Below are positions 21,347 to 32,222 of a DNA stretch of 64,000 nucleotides, piece by piece. Origin of the DNA: Sporisorium sorghi. Lineage: Eukaryota > Basidiomycota > Ustilaginomycetes > Ustilaginales > Ustilaginaceae. The position numbers were made by a program, and so were the translations under genes. Below the pieces are notes generated by a model that saw nothing but the letters and a program-made list of their open reading frames with translations, was not told where the DNA came from and did no database searches. The stretch's first letter is position 1; every line of letters begins with the position of its first letter. The DNA is taken from the NCBI GenBank assembly GCA_023212695.1, contig JALCCG010000063.1, forward strand, positions 1 to 64,000. Reading direction: 5' to 3'.

Positions 21347-21947
21347 GTCTGGCAGTCGAAATGAGAAGGATGAGAGCTGGGCCGTTTCGAGGACGGCTGT
21401 TGGAAGACAAAAGGCGTTTATATCTGTGCTTGCGAAGCGGTAAGCGGCTTGGGAAAAATTCGGTTGCCTTCGCAGCCTTTTTGCTGGTGGACCTAAGAGC
21501 AGGTATAGACGCCGTGGGTCGGTGGGTACATCTTGCCCGCCAACAACGGTTGTTAGAAAAGCAACGTGAAAGATGAAATTTGCGCACACTTGGTGGTTAC
21601 AGGTGGCGTTGGTGGCGTTGTGAACGGATTCGTGAACGAGACAACCACTCTCACCCATCCTGATCCTCTTCCCTGTAATCACCGTTGTTGTGCTAGCGAT
21701 TGCCGCCTCTTCTTCTCTAGCTTGTTCTCTCCTCTCTCTCTCTCTCGTTCTACTTTCCTCCTCTTGCTGTTAGTCTCTCACAAAGTTAGGGCTTCGAACA
21801 CGCAGCTCTGTGCGAATCAGAGCAGAAAGGAAGTCTCGGTACTTTCATAATTTCGAGTGTACCCACGGCGAAGGCCAGGTCTGGAATCTCTCATATTGGA
21901 ATCCACAAGATGAAGGCGAATTGTATCGTGCGAGACTGTACCGTCCC

Positions 21948-23213
21948 CTACAGAACTGTGATTCGTTGCTCGAAACGTGGTGGGCCGAAGCTGCAAATGA
22001 ACTCCTCATTGCTCCACTCGGACTTTCCCTGCAGCTGCACGCCTTGCGCATCAGGCAGGATGACCAACACCTTGCTTTGAAGCTGCCTCGATGCCCTGCA
22101 GAAAGCGATCCACTTCCAGCTTCTTCGACTGGGGCAAGTACCCAAAGCCAAAGAAATACAACGGAAATTTAATGCCCTGTGGCTCTTCGGGTAGACCAAA
22201 AAAAAACCCAAGAAGGCTTGGTTCTCGAGGGCAGTTCCTTTCACCATGGTACCTTTGGCACTCCTTTGATAGTCATGATCCGAGATATGGACACGATATG
22301 GATCGCTGACTCGCCCAGTGAGTCCCAACGACTCTACTGGGATGCGCACGAACGGTAGCCGCTGGCTTGGATGCCTGACAGGCGTCTTCCTGTGGATGGT
22401 GCTACGCATCCCTGGAAGGTCCTCAAGTCGACCCACACGAGATCTCCTTTGAACATCTGTTCGTTGATCAAGTCTCGCGCCTTCCTGTTTTCCCAGATGA
22501 CGTGTTTCGCCAGTTTCAACCAAGGCTGGTTTGGAAAGACCTATCCGGACTGACGCAGATACTCCGGACCACCGAATCTCTTGTATGATTCGCGACGCTT
22601 CATCCAGGCTTTGCTTTCTTCTTCAGACCATAACCTGTCTTTGATCTTCTTGGCTTTCGGCTCGTCTTGATCCTCTACGGACCAATGCAGTGTAGGGTCG
22701 GTCGGTATGCCGGCGTTCGAGGGCCCAGAAGCGCGTCCATAGCGCGGCGTGTTCTGCATGAGCGAGATCGAAATCGCCGGCTCAAGCGCTGAGTCTTTCG
22801 AAGAAGAAGATAAATGGTCAGCCCAAGCGAGAGGCTGCTGCACATCCAGATCGGGCTGCCAAGATGGAGGCGCTGAAGGCGAAAGCGGATGACGTGAAGC
22901 TGTGGTCTGGTAGGCGTTTGTCCTGATCGGAACGAGAGCGCCATTCGTGTTACCTATGCTAGAGAGAGAGCCGAGCCAGTGACAGGCACGTTCTGTGTTG
23001 ATGCTGGTTGAAAGGTCTGCAAGTCGCTGATCCCTGCGGCGCCCTTGTCGGATGCATGCGATCCATGGATGGTCGCGCCTGCCGGGTTGTAGCGAGGATA
23101 TCCGCCGTACACGACTTGCCACAGATATCTGAGAACCCATCACCGACAGGAACCGCGGCGATAAGGCCGTGGCTGAGCGCCAGTGCCCCTGCAGCCAAAA
23201 TGTGAATCAGCAT
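21948..23213 (-). pseudogene. Array member 8, degraded by several frameshifts
   Basis: A signal-peptide-like start is at 23213 (MLIHILAAGALALSHGLIAA, cleaved near AVPVG). The frame shifts near 23100 into one that carries a Ser/Pro-rich middle (to 22541). It then breaks again: module fragments appear in two further frames (LINEQMFKGDLVWVDL near 22440-22490; FLGFFLVYP near 22190-22220). This is the most decayed locus of the array. Confidence 0.7.
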
Positions 23214-24019
23214 GATTGCAAGTAAAGCGACGTGTGCTGTGGCGAAGGGAATTCAAGACGAGACATGGACGTGCTTTGACAATCTGATGATGGTACTCTA
23301 TGTACGCAGACACTCTCGAGCTAAACGTGGCAGATTGGCCACTTCATCCTGCGATCCTCGTGAGAGAGACTCTCCACCCGGTTCACATCAGCCCATAATG
23401 GGTGGTTCACACGCTTCTGTAACTTGCTGCAAGGTTGCGCGATCGTTTTCCTTGGAGTTAAATTGCAAGGATCCGCTGCCCTCTAAGAGCGCAGCACAAC
23501 CCGTTGATTTCAAGATGAGGATCTTCAGTTCACAGCTCGAACTGTGATGCCTGAGCGTGTGTCGAATCTGCAGAAGAGCGGTTCGATCGGGCGCAAGAGT
23601 GTGACAATGGGGACACAGGGAACTAGTGTGGGAAAAGTTACACTGGACTCGAGCTGCGACTTGCCCCGCAGCTTGCTATCCAAGAAGAGGTTGAGAGGAA
23701 ACGAGGCAACCGTGACTAGATGACTGCACAGACGATATGAGAGGTGGGTAAGACGAGCACCGCTTTCACAGACGACTTCAACCTTTCGCACGACTTCTGT
23801 GAAAGTCCAACACGCCACACTAGCGATCCCATCCATTCGGTGGGGCGACCAAACATCTGCACTGCTCTGATTACTCGCGGTCTCCTGGCTTAAAGAGGCG
23901 GAACCAAATCAAGAGGTCTATGAAAGTGTAGATACCATGACCTCGTAACGACGCAAAGGCAGGATGTGAAAGAGACCAGCGGTCGCAGGAACGGATGAGA
24001 TGATGCAGCTGTGGTCGAG
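23214..24019. other. Spacer between members 8 and 9
   Basis: No gene found. A 103-codon open frame on the minus strand (23525-23836) has no signal peptide or family similarity. Confidence 0.5.
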
Positions 24020-25126
24020 CTAAACGTGTGCACGGGAAGACAGATCCACGGCGTTAAGCGCCTTGTACATAGCTTCGTCCACAGCTTCGTTGTGTTCCTT
24101 ATTGATGTAGCCACCGCCAAGAAATTCTACCCTGTGATCCTTTCCTGGGGGACCATGTGGATCATCTCCCGAGCGACCCTGTGGATCGATTAATCTCCAG
24201 AAGAAATAGTATGGCTTATTGTATAGTGGAGTAGTTGAGAGTTTACGGGTTAAATATTCGGACGCACCATGCTCTGTCATGTACACATCGATCCTCTCGC
24301 CCTCTGTTCCTCTTGTGTAGATGGATGGCAAAAGACGGCTCTTAAGAGCAAAGGGCGACCTGAAATAAAAAGACCTCTCCGGAAGCGGGATGTTTGCGAG
24401 TTTGACCCAATTGATTCGGCCCCTGCCCCCAAAAAGCTGTGAATCGATTTGTTCCTGCACCTGATCGAGGTACTCGGATTTAGGGAAGAACACTCTCGAA
24501 AGTGGCATGCCGGTGTCTGTCATGGCTGATTTCTTCATGGCTGATTTCTTATGGGGAAACATGGCTGGTTTCGTCGGGAGAACATTGAATGAAGCAGGAG
24601 CCGGCCAGTCCAACCTTTCTCGACGGGTTTCGAAGCCTCGATTGAACTTGCCACTTGCATTTGGCTTTTGAATCTTGCCCGTTGCCGGAATGTCAGTCGC
24701 TGTCTGCCGCGAATGCCCACGGGAAGAGCCTGGTGTAGTGTGGTCTTGAAGAAAGGGCGCCGACTCGGGCTCAGGTCGAGAAATGTGGCGACTGATCTCT
24801 CCCAGCTTTTCGACGTCTCCTTCGCGTGAACCTGCTGCTGTAGGGACACCGCCGTGAAGCTCGACTGACGAAGAGGCCGGAGCATGGAACCAGACAGGAG
24901 GACGCGGCTGTGTAGTGCCATATCCCAAGTGAGGACCATCCCAGTATCCGCTGCCTGGGGTAATGCCGACCTCCCAGGCCTGTTTGGCGTACGGATCCTC
25001 GGGTGATCTCGGTGAAAGATGATCCCATTCTGGATTTTGATCTCCAGGATCCATGGGTGCTGAATAGACCAGGCTGGATGCCCAGATTGACATGGCGCAA
25101 AGTAGCTTGAAGGTCGAGATGAACAT
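24020..25126 (-). CDS. Secreted effector candidate, array member 9 (intact)
   Basis: 368 residues. A signal peptide (about 1-23) ends in SAPM, and the mature protein opens with the family motif PMDPGDQNPEW. A Pro/Ser-rich, disordered middle contains a lysine-rich repeat (KKSAMKKSAM, about 192-201). The module (about 225-360) has SQLFGGRGRINWVK, SRLLPS, VYMTEHGASEY, YYFFWRLIDP and FLGGGYINKEHNEAVD. A TATA box lies about 75 bases upstream. No known domain is recognised; secretion is well supported. Confidence 0.83.
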   Translation of the reverse strand: MFISTFKLLCAMSIWASSLVYSAPMDPGDQNPEWDHLSPRSPEDPYAKQAWEVGITPGSGYWDGPHLGYGTTQPRPPVWFHAPASSSVELHGGVPTAAGSREGDVEKLGEISRHISRPEPESAPFLQDHTTPGSSRGHSRQTATDIPATGKIQKPNASGKFNRGFETRRERLDWPAPASFNVLPTKPAMFPHKKSAMKKSAMTDTGMPLSRVFFPKSEYLDQVQEQIDSQLFGGRGRINWVKLANIPLPERSFYFRSPFALKSRLLPSIYTRGTEGERIDVYMTEHGASEYLTRKLSTTPLYNKPYYFFWRLIDPQGRSGDDPHGPPGKDHRVEFLGGGYINKEHNEAVDEAMYKALNAVDLSSRAHV

Positions 25127-25198
25127 GACGACGATGTTGCAGCTTGGTCAGAGGAAAAAGTGAGGCGGAGGCAGGTAAGAGTCTCTAGCAAACTCCTA

Positions 25199-25210
25199 GT
25201 GTATATATAC
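25199..25210 (-). promoter_or_regulatory. TATA box of member 9
   Basis: GTATATATAC lies about 75 bases upstream of the ATG at 25126. Confidence 0.6.
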
Positions 25211-25921
25211 CTCGCGAAAGAGCCACTTACAGAAGCTGAAGAATTCTAGCCGTCCCAGCACAACTCTTGCTCCTTCGCAACGCTTCCGCTCAAAGTGGTG
25301 GGCTAATGAATTCAGGCAGTCGTCACACCGAAACTCGATCAACCATGCAGTAAAGCTGCAACGATTTCGGCGAGACCATGCAGGGTCTAGACCGGGCGTG
25401 AACGTTGTCGGTGACGAAGGTTGCCTGGTGGTCACAAGTGGGATTTTGTGACTGATCTTCCACCTCCCCCTTCCCTTCTGACCAACAGAGAATTCCAGTA
25501 TGAGATCACGAGCTTGAGTTGGAGTGGCCCCAAATGCAATTGCAAAAGGGAGAACGGCGGGCTGTGGGCTTCAATGCCCTGGAGCATGAGGCCCATCTTG
25601 GAATGACCCGTGCTTCTCTTGCTACTCGTCTTCTTCGCGACCATAGCTCACAGCACGGATCACAAACCTCGACACGAGCCGCATGAAAGTCAAGCACGCT
25701 ACGATACAACACTTCGACATCACCGCTGGGTCGGCCGATGGGAAACTGCACGAATTTCAATCTTTGAGCTTGTAGAGGACGTGACATTGAATTGCATTGT
25801 TCGGAACGCGGTGTGGGAACATATGGGATGACACGCGGCTCCGAGAAACCTGCACGAAAGACCCGTGATGGATTTGCTCGGTGATGTAGCTGGTCTGGAA
25901 ATAGCTGTCAGCGTGTAAAGT

Positions 25922-27190
25922 CTACCTTACTGCCTTGTGCGCCTCGCCAAGGACCGTGTTCACAGCTTCGTTTGCTCTATTTCTGACTATGCCAGTGCCC
26001 AAGTACTGAATCCGATGACCGCGGCCTGTGAGTGTTACGGGCCTGCCCCAGAACTGGTAATGAAGCGCACCACCAATCGAAGACAAGCGGTTCCAAGTGT
26101 GCCCTTGCTCTGTCATGTACACTTCCATTTTGATTTTTGACCTTCCCGTTCCAGACTCGTATGAGATCGGAAGTCGACGGCTTTCGCGAGCGATAGGTGA
26201 TCTGTTGTACCAGGTATTATCAGCCGTGTACTTAATGTCATTGAACTTGATCCACTCGATGTTGTCGTCGAACAATTCGCTTTTGATGCGTGCCTTAACT
26301 TGTTCGTTTTCGTTGAAATAGACTTGAGTGGAAAAGTGTTTGAGTGTGAAGGCTTGAGTTGGTCTTATCCTCTGTAGCGAGTCAGGAGCTGGAAAGCCCG
26401 TACTCTCGGTATTTGTCTCGGGAGCCGTCGCAACGTTCTTGGCCCTGTTATTTTTCGCAACGTTCTTGGTCTTAAATATCTTCGCAACGGTCTTGATCTT
26501 GTGAGACTTCGAAACGGTATTGGAACTCTGGTCTGACGCTGATGAGACACTCGCTTCTTGCTGTGGAGGTCGGACGGAAGGATCCGGTACGGTATCATCG
26601 TGGACACTGGGACTCGTGGGCAGAGAAAGCTGGCGCTCAAGCATGCCGAGAATGTTCCGGTAGGATTGAGTCAAGCCTTCGGAGACTGAAGCGTGAGGGT
26701 CATTTGATCCAATCGATGGTGAAGCGATGGTGACTCCGTTCCAGGGATCAGGCTGCGATTGCGCATAGATGGGTACCCATTGCTGGCCGTTCCCGACGTG
26801 GCTGCCTTGAACATGGCTGCTTCCGGTTTGCCAGGTCTGGGCTGCATTCGAAGCTTGAGTCGATCCCGGAGCGTGAATCCAGCTTTGTGTCTGACCCCTG
26901 GGGTCCATGGGGGCTGCCGATGATGAAGCGACGGTGACAACGTCCCAAGGCACAGGCCGTGGTGGCGCATAGACGAATACCCACTGTTGGCCATTCCAGA
27001 CGTGGCTGCCTTGAACATGGCTGCTTCCGGCTTGCCAGGTCTGCGCGGCGTTCGGGGCTTGCGTCGATCCCGGCAGAGCGGGATTCCAGCTTTGGTTCGG
27101 ATCCCAGGGATACATAGGTGCTGCATGGACGACATGGGAAGCCCAGAGCAAAAGGCAGCATAGAAGCTGAATGCTTGAGATGGGGAACAT
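25922..27190 (-). CDS. Secreted effector candidate, array member 10 (intact, internal duplication)
   Basis: 422 residues. A signal peptide (about 1-23) ends in HAAPM, followed by YPWDPNQSW. Residues of about 24-160 are two tandem copies of a segment of about 67 residues, each with an AQTWQ-GSSHVQGSHV core and a GQQWV block. A lysine-rich repeat follows (KNVAKNNRAKNVA, about 243-255). The module (about 290-418) shows KSELFDDNIEWIKF, SRRLPISYE, VYMTEQGHTW, HYQFWGRPV and YLGTGIVRNRANEAVN. A TATA-like box lies about 75 bases upstream. Confidence 0.83.
   Translation of the reverse strand: MFPISSIQLLCCLLLWASHVVHAAPMYPWDPNQSWNPALPGSTQAPNAAQTWQAGSSHVQGSHVWNGQQWVFVYAPPRPVPWDVVTVASSSAAPMDPRGQTQSWIHAPGSTQASNAAQTWQTGSSHVQGSHVGNGQQWVPIYAQSQPDPWNGVTIASPSIGSNDPHASVSEGLTQSYRNILGMLERQLSLPTSPSVHDDTVPDPSVRPPQQEASVSSASDQSSNTVSKSHKIKTVAKIFKTKNVAKNNRAKNVATAPETNTESTGFPAPDSLQRIRPTQAFTLKHFSTQVYFNENEQVKARIKSELFDDNIEWIKFNDIKYTADNTWYNRSPIARESRRLPISYESGTGRSKIKMEVYMTEQGHTWNRLSSIGGALHYQFWGRPVTLTGRGHRIQYLGTGIVRNRANEAVNTVLGEAHKAVR
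26720..27121 (-). repeat. Tandem coding duplication (about 201 bp x 2)
   Basis: Within member 10, the blocks around CTTGAACATGGCTGCTTCCG at 26809 and 27010 repeat with a period of 201 bases, in frame, giving two 67-codon units. Confidence 0.8.
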
Positions 27191-27260
27191 GGTGATGATG
27201 CTGAAGCGTGAGCGGAAAGTGCGACGGAAGGAAGGTGAAATTCCCTCACGGGCATCCAGT

Positions 27261-27269
27261 ACTTATACA
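27261..27269 (-). promoter_or_regulatory. TATA-like box of member 10
   Basis: Minus-strand GTGTATAAGT lies about 75 bases before the ATG at 27190. Confidence 0.5.
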
Positions 27270-27270
27270 C

Positions 27271-28396
27271 TTGCAAGGGTCCGTTTAGTGTGGGGCCGCC
27301 TTCATTTGCATCGGCAAAGCATCTGCACCGTAGCATTGCAACGGAGTGGGACTACGCAGGAGGCTGTATCAAGCCAGTCTCTCCATTGCTGCGCAAAGAG
27401 AGAGATTTCTGCTGCAAATTCCCTTGATGAAGTCGTCGCTTACTGTACTTGCCACCTCGCTATTGTGATCTCAGTCGGCCACCCTCTTTTACGGTCCCAC
27501 CACTTTACGTAAGCACGCCTTCTCGCCTTGATGAGGACAATCCTGTTGAATCGGAGCTCCTGAACAGGCACTGCTAGTTCTGCCTGTCTGCCAGCTGGGC
27601 AGCCGATCGAACACGAAGCTGAGTGCTCAGAGAGGTCTTATCAGTTACACAATCACAAAAAAATGTTTTCGATTGCTGAGAGGCATCACGATTGAGCTTA
27701 TGCAGTCTCAAGCCGGAGTAGGAGCGTAAAAAGGGGCAGTTCGAGCAGAAGCTCGAGTCAACGAGGATGATGATGAAGGGGAAGAAGTCGAGAAATAAGA
27801 GAAGCGACTCAAGAGCGCCCTGAATTTGCGGCTCGCAAGGCAGCGGGTCGGTGGAACGAGGTCGAAGAGGTGCTGGTGTGTCCAAAGCTGCAACTGAGGA
27901 GACAAAGAGAGGGGTGAGCCGAGGAGCTCGTCGATGAGGAAACGCGCGGCGCCGTGCAAGAAGAAGTCTCTGCGAGTGGTATTTGGCGAGAAGGGGCGGG
28001 AAGGCCCGCTAGGCGGTCTCGCAGTCAAAGCTCATCAGGATCGACATGCTCAGAACTTCTTTCGGCTCTTCTGGACAGCGTTCTTCCTCCTTTACATCTC
28101 TTGGAAGGGCTGTTTGATTTGAAGAGCAACTCGTTCATTGACAGACGCCACAAGTGCGAAGCAAGGTTTCGTGTGCTCTTTGTATTGATAATTGAAGTGG
28201 AAGCGACCTTCTCATCGCCACAGCCCCGAACTCGAACGGCGCTTCTCAGCGGCGCACCGACACAATAGCAGTGTGCTCTCCCGCTCTATAATGGCTGAAG
28301 CATCAAGTCTTTCTGATTGATCTATGACAAATGAACAATTGTAGACGAGACTGCTAGTGTGAGAATCAAAAACAGGAACGCCTTGACAAAGAGAGC
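27271..28396. other. Spacer between members 10 and 11
   Basis: About 1.1 kb. Open frames on both strands (for example 27574-27885 and 27954-28268) have no signal peptide, domain or family match. Nothing supportable was found beyond the member 10 promoter. Confidence 0.5.
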
Positions 28397-29470
28397 CTAT
28401 ACGTGGAGCCGACCAGCTCGCTCGGCTTCACGCAGCAAAGGACCAAGATGTTTATCGACCGCTTTGTTATCCTTCGGTTCAATGTAGCCTGCCCCCAGCG
28501 CGACGATGGGATTACCTGTTTGCTCGAGTTCTTGAGGCACCAGGTAGAACATGTAGTACACCTTGCCATGGAGTTTGCTTTCCAGAAGATTTCTGCTGTG
28601 CCCGAATCCATGCTCTGTGAAATGAAGGCTCAACTGCCTGTCGCCCCAACCAGGCGGTGTCCCGGGGAGACGACGGCTATACTGAACTACAGGCCACCTG
28701 TTGTAATACCAGTCCGATAAGTTAGGCAATTCGTCCCTGTTCACCCAAGTCAATTTATGGTCGAAGAAATGTTCGCTGATCCAACGGCCGGTTTCGCGGC
28801 CGGATTCAACATCTGTGTAGAACAACCTTCCCGTTTTGCCGGTCTCTTCTTTGATGGGACGTAGATAAGCCAGAGTTTGTAGAGCCTTGGGCTCTGGCCA
28901 CTTTTTTTTGGCTCGATTTCGAACCATTTTTTCCGCGTGCTTGTGTTGCCAGTCTTCGCTGGACGTTGTAAGAGGGGACCGAGACACCGACGGTGCTTTA
29001 CGTTTCCGCGTCTCTTTCTTCAACCGCTTTGTCGAAAAAGTGGCCCCTGCTCCTTGCTCAGACCGAGCTTGAGCCAATTGCTGGCTTGGTTCTGGATCCA
29101 CTATGACACCGTCAAGGAATTCAAGGTCTTCCGGCGACAGAGATTCTTCGGCAGGTAATAGTCTCGTCGATGGGGAGGGCATCTCTTCCCATGATGCTAA
29201 GCGTGGGCCCGCGGAAGACTGTCCGGTCCAGTCAAACGGTCCACGAGGTGAGTTGTAGCTGGGGAGGTCATGGTGCTGGCTTGAACCATGCAGACTGTTC
29301 CACGTCGGCTGAGCTTGCCAATCTTGAATCTCGCCTTGCTTTTGTGGCCAGTCATGATGCTGATGTTGCCAAGCTACGTCCGAGCCTTCCTGTCCCGTCG
29401 GAATGGCTACAGCTAGACGCCGTGCCAGGAGCAATACACCGACCAGCAGTGAGATGGGGAGAATCAACAT
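28397..29470 (-). CDS. Secreted effector candidate, array member 11 (intact)
   Basis: 357 residues from the Met at 29470 that opens a signal peptide (MLILPISLLVGVLLLARR...); the frame extends upstream to 29623, but those 51 residues would bury the signal. The mature N-terminus is rich in His/Gln/Trp (WQHQHHDWPQKQ). Basic stretches sit in the middle (KRLKKETRKRKA). The module (about 220-350) has SEHFFDHKLTWVN, SRRLPGTPP, LHFTEHGFGHS, YYMFYLVPQ and ALGAGYIEPKDNKAVD. No clear TATA box was found. No recognised enzymatic domain. Confidence 0.82.
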   Translation of the reverse strand: MLILPISLLVGVLLLARRLAVAIPTGQEGSDVAWQHQHHDWPQKQGEIQDWQAQPTWNSLHGSSQHHDLPSYNSPRGPFDWTGQSSAGPRLASWEEMPSPSTRLLPAEESLSPEDLEFLDGVIVDPEPSQQLAQARSEQGAGATFSTKRLKKETRKRKAPSVSRSPLTTSSEDWQHKHAEKMVRNRAKKKWPEPKALQTLAYLRPIKEETGKTGRLFYTDVESGRETGRWISEHFFDHKLTWVNRDELPNLSDWYYNRWPVVQYSRRLPGTPPGWGDRQLSLHFTEHGFGHSRNLLESKLHGKVYYMFYLVPQELEQTGNPIVALGAGYIEPKDNKAVDKHLGPLLREAERAGRLHV

Positions 29471-29639
29471 GATAATGTGCGGAACGGATGAAGGTATGCA
29501 GGGAGGAGGGAAAACCTCTCCTGCCTGGTCGATGCTTTTTGAACCCAACTGCAATGAGCAAGGGGCCTCAAGAAAAAGCAGTGGGACGTGGCTGAACTCA
29601 ACGCAACGAAGTTGGAATGCCACACGTGTCAGGGGCGCG

Positions 29640-30752
29640 GCGTTGTCAGGGATGCAGCGTTGTCGGGACCACCGAGCTAGTCACGGCCCCCTGCAGGAGG
29701 CTGTGCTGCTTCATTGCTGATCGCAAGATGAAAGCTGGCTCACAATTTACACAGGCCAACAATCAAGGGCTGTACCGGTATGGAGGGGGAAATCACTCAG
29801 CTTGTCCCACTGGGCTCATTTCAATCGATGCCCAATGGACACTTCGGCATTGTTTCACACGACATTCACTGCCAGCCACGAGGGAACAATGGAATACACG
29901 ATGGTCAGAGGAATGAGATACACATCATACAGTACAAGAAAGTGGGACGGTGCGAGCTGAGTTGACAAAGACGCACTCGCGCTTTTCAAGATACACCAAA
30001 CGAGACCTTGCCATTTTTTATGTCCGTCGTAATCCGTTAGCGACGCCGTGACAAGTGTCATCAATCTATCGCAAGAACTATGCAGACGTGCCCATGTTTG
30101 TGCTGTTGGAGGTTGGTGTTGTTAGTTTCTCAAAGTATCATCGATAGGTCCTAGTTTCTCCCCACTTTTCGTAGTTCTCAGAGCCTTCGCGAGCTTTCGA
30201 GAGTGAGTGAAAAGGCATATTTCATCAAATACATGGTGGTATCGAGTGGGACAGCTAACATTTCCAGGATTGTTTTGGTGGGAACGCCAGCCCATCGATG
30301 CGACTGGTGTCCACGAACAACAACGTCCCACTTATTGCCCGCCCACCCTTGCCTCCCCTTTCTCTTCCCCCGCTATCCTCCATCCCTCATGTCTTTTATC
30401 ATCGTGAGGACAGCGCCTCGCGCTCACTTGCCTCGCTGTACACAGCCGGCGACTGAATGCGTGCTGCGAGATGCTTTCCGAACCTTCGAGCCAAAGGCAA
30501 TCGGATCCATCTACAACTCGATCACGCTTCTTGTACCGACTATCTCCCAAAGGACGCTCTTTGTTAAGGGTCACTCTGCTACAAGAACAAAGACATATAA
30601 CATCACGACAGTCTGCCGTTGGGCCGGTGACGATTGAAAAGCAGGTTTCGCACAAGTGAAGCAAAGGTAGCTACAGTGCTAACGACATACAAGATCAAAC
30701 GAGCATCGGGATGATGCAGGCTCGCGCCTGCGGCTCGGCAGAATGTGCAGAC
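29640..30752. other. Spacer between members 11 and 12
   Basis: About 1.1 kb of non-coding sequence. A 144-codon plus-strand open frame at 30203-30637 has no supporting feature. Unlike the next four spacers it shows no lactonase-derived segment. Confidence 0.5.
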
Positions 30753-31625
30753 TTATACATGTCCAACATGCTCGAAAGCCGGTAAGGAGGACATGTGGTA
30801 TCTGTCGACCTGCTCTAAATCCTTTGGCTCGAAGTAACCTGCTCCCAAACTCACGAGGTCACGCGACTGGCCGTGCTTGACCGTCTGTGGCAATGACCAA
30901 AATGTGAGAAAATTTCGTTGGTAGAGAGCGTTGTCCTGCGGTAGGTCGTTGAGCTGGTCTTTGGCCAGGTGGTCGACCATGTAGATCCACACCTTGGTGT
31001 TGCCATATTCTGCTTCCCCTGGAAGCCTCTTGCTGACACGTCGCATTGGCGAACTATCGTGGATTTTCTCTGGCCTCAGGTTCCAAAAGTCGTCCAAGTC
31101 CTTTTGCGGGACCCACCGAAGATAGTTTCCGAACGTGGCCTCGATCTGTACATGGATAGGACCACGTTTGACAGTCCGAACCAGTCGACCCCGGACCCCG
31201 TCGGCCCGGTTCGACTTCGCTTGAGGAACTGTCAAAAATTTGTCCCAAGATGGGAACTTTCGCAAGGAAAGGTCAGTTCCAGTCAATCTATTGGCCTCGT
31301 TTCCTTGATCGGCAGCGTTCTGACCGATCCAGTCGTATAGGTCTGCGAGGTACTCTTGCTCCTCTTCGAGCGACGCGGAATGCTCGTCATGGGCTGGTGA
31401 CTGCGTATGCGACGGTCCTGCCAAGTTTTGGTGCTGCGGCGAGTGCATGATCGGGCGCGACGCAGAGTGCGGGGCCTGATTGGGCTCGTATGTCCAGCTT
31501 TAAAGTGGAGGGCCGCTTTGATGATAGCCATACCAGTCCGGTCGCGGCCATGGATCCATAGGAACGACCGTCACGAGGCCAAGTCCCACGAAGGCGATGA
31601 CAAGCGGAAGGCTGAGGAAGCTCAT
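30753..31625 (-). pseudogene. Array member 12, one in-frame TAA
   Basis: The start at 31625 gives a signal peptide ending near TVVPM and the family motif PMDPWPRPDWYGY. An in-frame TAA at 31500-31502 follows SGPPL. The same frame then stays open for 249 codons to 30753 with the complete module: FGNYLRWVPQKD, SKRLPGEAEYG, IYMVDHLAKDQ, FLTFWSLPQTV, SLGAGYFEPKD. A single-substitution pseudogene is the simplest reading; recoding or mRNA editing would be needed for expression. Confidence 0.75.
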
Positions 31626-31691
31626 GTTTGCGTCGCTCAGCTGCTGTTGGTGTGGTAAGAAATGATCCAGTAGCAACCTCAATGCTTTGGC

Positions 31692-31702
31692 TGCCTTTTA
31701 TC
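31692..31702 (-). promoter_or_regulatory. TATA-like box of member 12
   Basis: Minus-strand GATGATAAAAGG lies about 70 bases before the start at 31625. Confidence 0.5.
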
Positions 31703-32113
31703 ATCTCCGACCCTTTCCGCGGCTCTTCGTTGCATGGAAGATGATACTGTATACAGGAAAAGCGGGAGGCATGAGAGCTTTGAGGGGCTCGTTGTCCCAC
31801 CGCGATGCAGACAACGGCGGGACACAGGGTGGGAGGTGTTATCGCTGCAGCTGCAGGCTTAGACTCGCCTAGCAACGACAAAGGAGGATGACGAAAAGAT
31901 AAACAAGAATGTCGAACTGGGGCGACAAGTCAGACCAACTGACTATCGAGGAGTGGTCGAGTCGAGCTCCGCTTTCCCACGCGCTCTCGCCATCTCGCAC
32001 TCTCGATGCACACCACCCCTTCATTTCACGCATTTTGAAACAACATCCCAGGCATTGACAATTGCAGCGCATGACGTTGCATGGCATGAAAACATCGGTC
32101 GATGGGAGCGTGG

Positions 32114-32165
32114 TCCAGATTCAGACCGCCGTTGCTACCAAGATCGAGGGTGGCAACTCGGGACA
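32114..32165 (-). pseudogene. Relic C of the lactonase 3' end
   Basis: The plus-strand segments CAGACCGCCGT and CCAAGATCGAGGGTGGCAA match 39095-39155 at the 3' end of the lactonase gene, with the piece between them deleted. Read on the minus strand it contains the lactonase-like ATLDLG coding stretch, although the frame is not maintained. It lies downstream of member 13. Confidence 0.7.
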
Positions 32166-32222
32166 TAGATAGTTGCACGCCGAAGCGTGCCGTCATGATT
32201 CGTCTCAGCAGGGCATACAGCC

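Noticed and set aside
10773..31502. Introns removing the stop codons
   Set aside because: No consistent GT...AG pair brackets the stops without deleting conserved residues, and intact members have no introns.
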